Source of the DNA: a virus
Direction: 5' to 3' (one strand)
Virus record (IMG/VR): IMGVR_UViG_3300044950_000361
Span: 1-30,339 of that record
Length of the DNA stretch: 30,339 nucleotides
Part shown: positions 27,107 to 30,339 of the stretch, in pieces
How positions within the stretch are numbered: position 1 is the stretch's first letter
Layout: each line of letters opens with the position of its first letter
The notes under the pieces: model-generated
What the model was told of the DNA's origin: nothing
What the model saw: the letters and a program-made list of their open reading frames with translations, nothing else
Database searches by the model: none
Translations under genes and position numbers: made by a program

Positions 27107-27486
27107 CGCCCTCACGGTGGACCTACTTCACGGTGGAGGAACTGACCTGCCACTGTGGCTGCGGCTGGATGAAAATGGATGGCGATTTCATGCTGAAGCT
27201 GGTGGCACTTAGGGATCTGGTAGGGTTTCCCTTACCGATCTCCAGCGGCTACCGCTGTCCCATCCACAACGCCGCAGTTTCGTCCACGGGCGACGTTGGG
27301 CCGCACACGACCGGGAAGGCTGTCGATGTCCCGATCGGCCGCGTCAGGGCAACGTCGCTCGTTCGCGCGGCGCTGGAGATGAACTTCCGCGGGGTCGGCG
27401 TCAAGCAGCACGGCCCCGATGGGGGCAGGATCGTCCACCTCGACATGGTGCCGAGGCCGGATCAGATCCTGTGGACCTACCCGTAG
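27103..27486 (+). CDS. M15-type peptidase (endolysin / murein L,D- or D,D-peptidase)
   Basis: This is a 127-residue protein from ATG 27103, chosen because it forms the ATGA overlap used throughout the window; a longer reading would start inside the previous gene. It has the peptidase M15_3 layout: F-T-V-E-E-L with a Cys cluster (CHCGCG), the LRDLVGFPLPISSGYRCPIHN segment, HTTGKAVD (H68 and D75 as zinc ligands) and VHLDM (H112 as the third). These enzymes cleave peptide bonds in the peptidoglycan stem and serve as phage endolysins. There is no signal peptide, so a holin would be needed; the next gene is the candidate. Confidence 0.88.
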   Translation: MTPSRWTYFTVEELTCHCGCGWMKMDGDFMLKLVALRDLVGFPLPISSGYRCPIHNAAVSSTGDVGPHTTGKAVDVPIGRVRATSLVRAALEMNFRGVGVKQHGPDGGRIVHLDMVPRPDQILWTYP

Positions 27487-27495
27487 GAGGGTGGT

Positions 27496-27783
27496 ATGAT
27501 CGACGTTGTGGGCATCGCCATCGGGATCGCTGGCGGCGCAGCCGGGAAGCTGGCCGGCGACAGCCCCATCACCGGGTCGAAGGAGTGGGACAAGATCCTC
27601 GGCCCCCTGGGCGCTGTGGTCGCCGTCACGGCCTACAAGAAGTTCGGCGGCAGCGGAACCCTCACCGACGAACAGGCGGCCCAGGCGGGCGTCCTGATCG
27701 CCTCCAGCGCCGTCGGCATCTACGCCGCCGGCAAGGGCATCGTCAAGTTCGTCAAGGCTCTGTTCAAGAAAGGACCGAAATGA
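27496..27783 (+). CDS. Holin candidate (two hydrophobic segments, basic tail)
   Basis: This 95-residue protein has two hydrophobic stretches: a Gly/Ala-rich one at the N-terminus (VVGIAIGIAGGAAGKLAG) with a further LGPLGAVVAVTAY segment, and AGVLIASSAVGIYAAGKGI near residues 66-84. It ends in a basic tail (KFVKALFKKGPK). Small size, membrane character, charged C-terminus and the position ten bases after an M15 endolysin make it the best holin candidate here. The gly-rich helices are less hydrophobic than in many holins, so the call is moderate. Its stop overlaps the next ATG. Confidence 0.65.
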   Translation: MIDVVGIAIGIAGGAAGKLAGDSPITGSKEWDKILGPLGAVVAVTAYKKFGGSGTLTDEQAAQAGVLIASSAVGIYAAGKGIVKFVKALFKKGPK

Positions 27784-28046
27784 GCTTCCTCACTAGCCTC
27801 TGGGCCAAGGTCGTTGCCCGCATGGGCAGCATCGGCCGCTACTTCGGCCTCATTGCCGAGGAGATCGAGATCGCCCTGAAGGAGAAGGACGTGGCGAAGA
27901 TGCGGGCGGCGTCGGCCAAGGCCCGCGAGAAGGCGATGGACGTGATCTCCCTCTGCGACACCGTGGACGAGGCCATCGCGGACAACTCCCTGGATCTCAT
28001 CGAGGGCTCGCAGATCGCCCTGAAGATCGAGGCCATCGTGGACTAG
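27780..28046 (+). CDS. Small hypothetical protein in the lysis region
   Basis: This is an 88-residue protein from ATG 27780 in an ATGA overlap with the holin candidate. It is an almost entirely helical, charged sequence (EEIEIALKEKDVAKMRAASAKAREKAM) with an amphipathic N-terminus (MSFLTSLWAKVVARMGSIGRYFG). There is no lipobox, no clear transmembrane segment and no catalytic motif, so it is not an obvious spanin. It is the last gene before the terminator at 28077. Confidence 0.65.
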   Translation: MSFLTSLWAKVVARMGSIGRYFGLIAEEIEIALKEKDVAKMRAASAKAREKAMDVISLCDTVDEAIADNSLDLIEGSQIALKIEAIVD

Positions 28047-28076
28047 CCGAGAACAAGGCCCGTGCCACAACGGAAG

Positions 28077-28107
28077 AAAGAGCCTTAGAAATAGGGCTCT
28101 TTTCTTT
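28077..28107 (+). terminator. Rho-independent terminator ending the late operon
   Basis: AAAGAGCCTTA (28077-28087) pairs with TAGGGCTCTTT (28092-28102), eleven positions with one T-G wobble, around a GAAA tetraloop. A T-rich run (TTTTCTTT) follows. It lies 30 bases after the stop of the 88-residue gene and directly before a new promoter, so it separates the late block from the accessory block. Confidence 0.85.
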
Positions 28108-28133
28108 GATAATACTCCTTGCTGATAGTATCA
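28107..28133 (+). promoter_or_regulatory. Candidate operator: repeated TGATA half-sites
   Basis: TGATA occurs at 28107-28111 and again at 28123-28127, where it forms the perfect 11-base palindrome TGATAGTATCA (28123-28133). The palindrome lies between the -35 and -10 boxes of the promoter below, the usual place for a repressor operator. The small HTH protein encoded next is a natural candidate ligand; that is inference. Confidence 0.45.
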
Positions 28134-28147
28134 CCACGCGCTATAAT
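28119..28147 (+). promoter_or_regulatory. Sigma70-type promoter for the accessory block
   Basis: TTGCTG (28119-28124), a 17-base spacer, and a perfect TATAAT (28142-28147). The region is distinctly AT-rich against the GC-rich surroundings. It starts transcription about 20 bases upstream of the HTH gene, whose GGGAGG ribosome binding site is at 28160-28165. Confidence 0.8.
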
Positions 28148-28170
28148 TGATGGTAACAAGGGAGGCCAAA

Positions 28171-28428
28171 ATGGCTGACAGATACCTCAATCACGCAGAG
28201 CGTTGCCGCCGGGTGGCGGCCATGCTGGAGAGCAAGGGCTGGACGTGGTACAAGCTGGCGCAGGAGATGGGATGCGACAGCATGACCGTCCGGCGCAACT
28301 TCGACCTCGGCTACAAGAAGCGGCACGGGTTCTGCGAGGACCACCGGCTGTCGCTGGTGCGGTGCCTCGCGGTGGCGACAGGCACGTCGATGGGTTTCTG
28401 GTTGGATCGCAATCCTGGGGGCAAGTAG
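28171..28428 (+). CDS. Small HTH protein, putative transcription regulator
   Basis: This is an 85-residue protein. I chose ATG 28171 because GGGAGG lies five bases upstream; a longer reading would begin within the -10 box. WTWYKLAQEMGCDSMTVRRNF (about 26-46) looks like a helix-turn-helix of XRE/Cro type. It is followed by a helix (HRLSLVRCLAVATG) and TSMGFWLDRNP, the 'xxxxFLD' ending common to XRE-type domains. It is the first gene after the promoter with TGATA repeats, consistent with autoregulation. DNA binding is inferred from sequence pattern only. Confidence 0.7.
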   Translation: MADRYLNHAERCRRVAAMLESKGWTWYKLAQEMGCDSMTVRRNFDLGYKKRHGFCEDHRLSLVRCLAVATGTSMGFWLDRNPGGK

Positions 28429-28643
28429 TGAACGAACCGAGCGTCATCCAGACCACCGCGAACGCCCACAAAGAAGCGGGCGACAACATCATCGCCGTCC
28501 ACCGGCAGATGTCCTATGCCACCGGCTGCACCCCCGCCACGCCCGACAAGATCGACACCTACTGCAAGGGCTACGCCGAGGGTTGGGCGATGGCGACGTT
28601 CTTCATCCTCCAGCACGGCAACGCCCGCTTCGAGAAGGAGTAG
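28428..28643 (+). CDS. Small hypothetical protein
   Basis: This is a 71-residue protein from GTG 28428, which shares one base with the preceding TAG. It is polar and helical, with YCKGYAEGWAMATFFILQHGNARFEKE at the C-terminus; the hydrophobic patch is short and not a convincing membrane span. The family is not recognised. It is co-transcribed with the HTH gene. Confidence 0.6.
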   Translation: MNEPSVIQTTANAHKEAGDNIIAVHRQMSYATGCTPATPDKIDTYCKGYAEGWAMATFFILQHGNARFEKE

Positions 28644-28645
28644 CC

Positions 28646-28783
28646 ATGCTCGACGACCTGCTCCACGATTTGATCCCAGAGGAAGCCGAGGACGAGTACC
28701 TGGAGATGATGGACCGCATCGCCACGAACGCCGAGGCGCGGTGGGAAAATGAGCGCGACCTGGAATTGGAGGACGGGGAGTAA
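28646..28783 (+). CDS. Very small acidic hypothetical protein
   Basis: This is a 45-residue protein from ATG 28646, with AAGGAG just upstream inside the end of the previous gene. It is strongly acidic (LIPEEAEDEYLEMMD and ENERDLELEDGE) and helical. A small acidic phage protein of this kind could mimic DNA or be an anti-host factor, but nothing specific supports that. It uses the only TAA stop in the window, and its final base starts the palindrome at 28783. Confidence 0.55.
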   Translation: MLDDLLHDLIPEEAEDEYLEMMDRIATNAEARWENERDLELEDGE

Positions 28784-28806
28784 TGTCTTGACGCCAGTCA
28801 AGACAT
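28783..28806 (+). repeat. 24-base perfect palindrome (10-bp arms) over a promoter
   Basis: ATGTCTTGAC (28783-28792) and GTCAAGACAT (28797-28806) are perfect complements separated by GCCA. The element covers the -35 box of the promoter at 28788-28816, so it is a probable operator for a dimeric repressor. A transcript hairpin is an alternative, but there is no T-run. Confidence 0.7.
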
Positions 28807-28816
28807 CGACTATCTT
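28788..28816 (+). promoter_or_regulatory. Sigma70-type promoter for the HNH gene
   Basis: TTGACG (28788-28793), exactly 17 bases, then TATCTT (28811-28816), eighteen bases before the HNH start codon at 28835. The -35 box lies inside the palindrome, implying that a protein bound there would block RNA polymerase. Confidence 0.65.
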
Positions 28817-28834
28817 CGGCGTGAAGGAGGAGAC

Positions 28835-29254
28835 ATGGACAAGAGACTCAACGAACACGCCGAAGAAATGTACGCCATGTACCAGAGCGGGCGCAGCTTG
28901 GCAGAGGTCGCCCGTGCGTTCGGCAAGACCCGGCAGTCGGTGTGGGGGCTGTTCAGGTATCGCGGCTGGCCGCGCAGGCCCGTTCAGCCTCTCCCGTTCC
29001 TGACATTCAACGGCGTTCGCTACACGATGGCGAACACAGGGTACTACCGCCGCACGGACGGGAGCCGCAGCCTGATGCACCGCGATGTCTGGGAGTTCTA
29101 CAACGGCCCGATCCAAAAGGGATGGGACATTCACCACATCGACGAGGACCGCACCAACAACGCCATCGAGAACCTTGAGTGCCTGCCGAAAGCGGAACAC
29201 ACCCGCAAGTATTCTCCGCACAACAACCAGTACACGCGAGGAAGGAAGAAGTGA
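28835..29254 (+). CDS. HNH endonuclease with N-terminal HTH
   Basis: This is a 139-residue protein after the strong site AAGGAGGAG. Residues about 18-45 (GRSLAEVARAFGKTRQSVWGLF) form a resolvase/Hin-like HTH. The C-terminal half has the HNH_3-type motif: LMHRDVWEFYNGPIQKGWDIHHIDEDRTNN with HH at 100-101, N108-109, then IENLECLPKAEH with H122 as the last ligand. Proteins of this kind are free-standing phage homing endonucleases or nicking enzymes. It has its own promoter and operator-like palindrome and sits directly upstream of the interrupted methyltransferase. The TGA stop overlaps a GTG at 29251 that opens a different frame from the methyltransferase. Confidence 0.88.
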   Translation: MDKRLNEHAEEMYAMYQSGRSLAEVARAFGKTRQSVWGLFRYRGWPRRPVQPLPFLTFNGVRYTMANTGYYRRTDGSRSLMHRDVWEFYNGPIQKGWDIHHIDEDRTNNAIENLECLPKAEHTRKYSPHNNQYTRGRKK

Positions 29255-30216
29255 CCTGGGTATGTATTCCTTGCACCTGTTCGCAGGAGCCGGCGGGGGA
29301 ATCCTTGCCGACGCCCTCATCGGCCACACCCCCATCGCGGCGTGTGAAATCGACCCGTATGCTCGACGGGTTCTACTTCAACGGCAGATTGACGGAGTTC
29401 TACCGGTGTTTCCCATTTGGGACGACATCAGGACCATGCGGGCCGACAACCCAGAGTGCGCCGAAGCATTCGCAACCTGGAAGGAGGTCCGAAGGGAACT
29501 CGTCATTTGTGGCGGGTTCCCGTAGCTTTGCACAGACATCAGTTCAGCCGGCAAGGGCGCCGGCATCGACGGCGAAGCCAGCGGCCTCTGGTCCGAAATG
29601 GCACGCATTATCGGTGAGGTACGACCTCGCTACGTCTTCGTGGAAAACAGCCCGCTGCTTGTTTCCAGAGGACTTGCCCGAGTCCTCGGTGACCTTGCCA
29701 CGCTGGGGTATGATGCGCGGTGGGGAATTGTGGGAGCGGACGACGTCGGGGCCCCGCACAGGCGCAAGCGCATCTGGATTGTGGCCGACGCCGCGGGCGG
29801 GGAACCCAGGCAGCAGACCGAACGGGGCTGGCGGGAAGATCTTGTCAGAGGAAGTGCTGATCTCGGAGGGGCTTCGTCAGCGTGGTCAACAGACGTGGCC
29901 AACCCCGAAAGCCAGCGCAGCCGGCCCGGACTTCGCCAAGATGGACAGGTCGGCAACGGGGATCAGTTTGCAGACGGCGGTGGCGATGTTCCCGACGCCC
30001 AAGAGCCGGGACGGCAAGGGGCAGTCGCAGCGGGGGATTCATGCCCAGGGGGATGCGCTGCCGAACATGGACCGGGGCGATGGGGCTGTGATTGGTGGCT
30101 CACTGAACCCAACGTGGGTCGAGTGGCTCATGGGGTGGCCTCTCGGGTGGACCGACTTAAGTGCATCGGGAACGGACAAGTTCCAGCAGTGGCTGCAATC
30201 GCATGGCGCCTGCTAA
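29251..30216 (+). CDS. Overlapping frame with methyltransferase-associated 'WPTP ... WVEWLMGWP' signatures
   Basis: A frame +1 to the Dcm-like gene stays open across the whole region. From about 29585 it reads like a protein seen in phage methylase loci: RYDLATSSWKTA, then LPRWGMMRGGELWE, repeated WPTP/FPTP units (LWPTPRA, TWPTPKA, MFPTPKS), and the end motif LNPTWVEWLMGWPLGWTDL. That last motif resembles motif IX of C5-methyltransferases. GTG 29251 is a reasonable start: it forms a GTGA overlap with the HNH stop and has GGAAGGAAG just upstream. A start at ATG 29179, inside the HNH gene, is also open. The N-terminal third looks unlike a folded protein. It may be a genuine overlapping gene, a frame-decayed remnant, or chance; family recognition is from memory of similar sequences. 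Confidence 0.45.
   Translation: MTWVCIPCTCSQEPAGESLPTPSSATPPSRRVKSTRMLDGFYFNGRLTEFYRCFPFGTTSGPCGPTTQSAPKHSQPGRRSEGNSSFVAGSRSFAQTSVQPARAPASTAKPAASGPKWHALSVRYDLATSSWKTARCLFPEDLPESSVTLPRWGMMRGGELWERTTSGPRTGASASGLWPTPRAGNPGSRPNGAGGKILSEEVLISEGLRQRGQQTWPTPKASAAGPDFAKMDRSATGISLQTAVAMFPTPKSRDGKGQSQRGIHAQGDALPNMDRGDGAVIGGSLNPTWVEWLMGWPLGWTDLSASGTDKFQQWLQSHGAC
29262..29525 (+). CDS. N-terminal fragment of Dcm-like methyltransferase
   Basis: This 87-residue product ends at the amber codon. It contains the SAM-binding motif I (FAGAGGG), the following acidic strand (ACEIDPYARRVLL), IWDDIRT, and stops at ICGGFP, one step before the catalytic Cys. Alone it cannot methylate. The ATG is weakly served by GGAAG sequences about ten bases upstream. 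Confidence 0.55.
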   Translation: MYSLHLFAGAGGGILADALIGHTPIAACEIDPYARRVLLQRQIDGVLPVFPIWDDIRTMRADNPECAEAFATWKEVRRELVICGGFP

Positions 30217-30236
30217 CCGAGGAGGACGGACGATGA
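29598..30236 (+). CDS. C-terminal fragment of Dcm-like methyltransferase
   Basis: This 212-residue reading from ATG 29598 is in the same frame as the N-terminal fragment. It carries motif VI (VFVENSP), the segment LARVLGDLATLGYDARWGIVGADDVGAPHRRKRIWIVADA, a variable region with VAD/VAN/VPDA units, and motif X (RVDRLKCIGNGQVPAVAAIAWRLL). The catalytic Cys codon at 29529 lies upstream of this start. There is no good ribosome binding site before 29598, so it may not be translated independently. The stop overlaps the next ATG. Confidence 0.45.
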   Translation: MARIIGEVRPRYVFVENSPLLVSRGLARVLGDLATLGYDARWGIVGADDVGAPHRRKRIWIVADAAGGEPRQQTERGWREDLVRGSADLGGASSAWSTDVANPESQRSRPGLRQDGQVGNGDQFADGGGDVPDAQEPGRQGAVAAGDSCPGGCAAEHGPGRWGCDWWLTEPNVGRVAHGVASRVDRLKCIGNGQVPAVAAIAWRLLTEEDGR

Positions 30237-30339
30237 CCACCCGCGAACAATTCGCAATGGCGGCGATGGTGGCCGCCGTGAGCAGCGATTCGACAGGGTA
30301 CGGCGATGACGAGATCCCCGGGCTGGCTCGGTTCTCGGT
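30233..30339 (+). CDS. Start of a small phage protein (3' end outside window)
   Basis: ATG 30233 overlaps the preceding TGA and is preceded by GAGGAGG (30219-30225). The 35 visible residues begin MTTREQFAMAAMVAAV, a start typical of short phage proteins found near early-region and recombination genes. The rest runs off the window. No function is assigned. Confidence 0.7.
   Translation, partial: MTTREQFAMAAMVAAVSSDSTGYGDDEIPGLARFS

Larger units (their letters stand above)
29262..30236 (+). pseudogene. Dcm-like DNA C5-cytosine methyltransferase interrupted by in-frame TAG
   Basis: Read through one TAG (29523-29525), this frame is a complete 324-codon C5-methyltransferase. Motif I is LHLFAGAGGG, motif IV is GGFP-[TAG-CTT]-CTDIS, motif VI is VFVENSP, motif VIII is GAPHRRKRIWI, and motif X is RLKCIGNGQVPAVA. 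The amber codon lies exactly between the Pro and the catalytic Cys of motif IV. Removing six bases (TAGCTT, or equivalently GTAGCT) would restore the normal GGFPCTDIS. All other motifs are intact and in one frame, so the change is recent, a sequencing error, or functional (readthrough). As read, no start codon lets the downstream part include the catalytic Cys. Methylation in the phage would protect against host restriction. Confidence 0.75.

Noticed and set aside
27471-27779. 191-codon reading through the holin-candidate region
   Set aside because: The first 103 codons are an out-of-frame Arg/Gly/His-rich shadow of the 95-residue gene; the real start is ATG 27780.
28047-28170. tRNA or small RNA gene in the gap
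   Set aside because: No cloverleaf or CCA-type end; the gap is explained by a terminator, promoter and ribosome binding site.
28203-28427. Longer start for the 71-residue gene, inside the HTH gene
   Set aside because: It would overlap nearly all of the HTH gene; GTG 28428 directly after the TAG is simpler.
29523-29525. TAG as a reassigned sense codon (amber-recoded phage)
   Set aside because: TAG ends at least 18 genes here at sensible positions, often with a ribosome binding site or overlapping start for the next gene, so it works as a stop; only one TAG interrupts a gene.

Overview
This window is a GC-rich stretch of tailed bacteriophage genome (or prophage). Every supportable gene lies on the + strand, tightly packed, with many 1 to 4 base stop/start overlaps. 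The order is terminase large subunit, portal, scaffold, N4-gp56-type major capsid protein, tubular tail A/B-like proteins, internal virion (ejection) proteins, then lysis genes. There is no tape measure, sheath or baseplate set, so this looks like a short-tailed (podovirus-type) phage. A Gram-negative, high-GC host is likely (inference from composition, ejection proteins and the M15 endolysin). I see no tRNA, integrase, insertion sequence or CRISPR array.

Layout. 1-4844: a very large tail fibre/spike, probably continuing upstream of the window, with a polysaccharide-deacetylase-like domain, a glycosidase-like barrel, several fibronectin III domains and a carbohydrate-binding-like C-terminus. 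4858-5276: two small genes. 5280-11327: packaging and head genes, closed by a strong UUCG hairpin. 11408-16494: a virion protein, a beta-helix tailspike with a signal peptide, tail adaptor and nozzle, and a GNAT acetyltransferase. 16498-26506: three ejection-type proteins, the last a 2604-residue 'polyvalent' giant with ParB-like, zincin metallopeptidase, C5-cytosine methyltransferase and LPD38-like regions. 26510-28046: a fibre-like protein, M15 endolysin, holin candidate and one unknown. A rho-independent terminator at 28077-28107 ends this late block.

28119 to the end is a separately promoted accessory/early block: a small HTH protein, two small unknown genes, a palindrome-controlled HNH endonuclease, a Dcm-like cytosine methyltransferase interrupted by an in-frame amber codon just before its catalytic cysteine, and the start of another gene. 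A second, overlapping frame across the methyltransferase region carries its own recognisable protein signatures.

The most unusual points are: (1) a DNA methyltransferase and a metallopeptidase built into a protein that is probably injected with the DNA, with a repeated [LM]FR[LVI] motif at each domain junction; (2) the broken stand-alone methyltransferase in the same genome; (3) apparent dual coding over 29.5-30.2 kb; (4) stop-codon use, in which TAG is the default and every TGA stop lies inside an ATGA/GTGA overlap.
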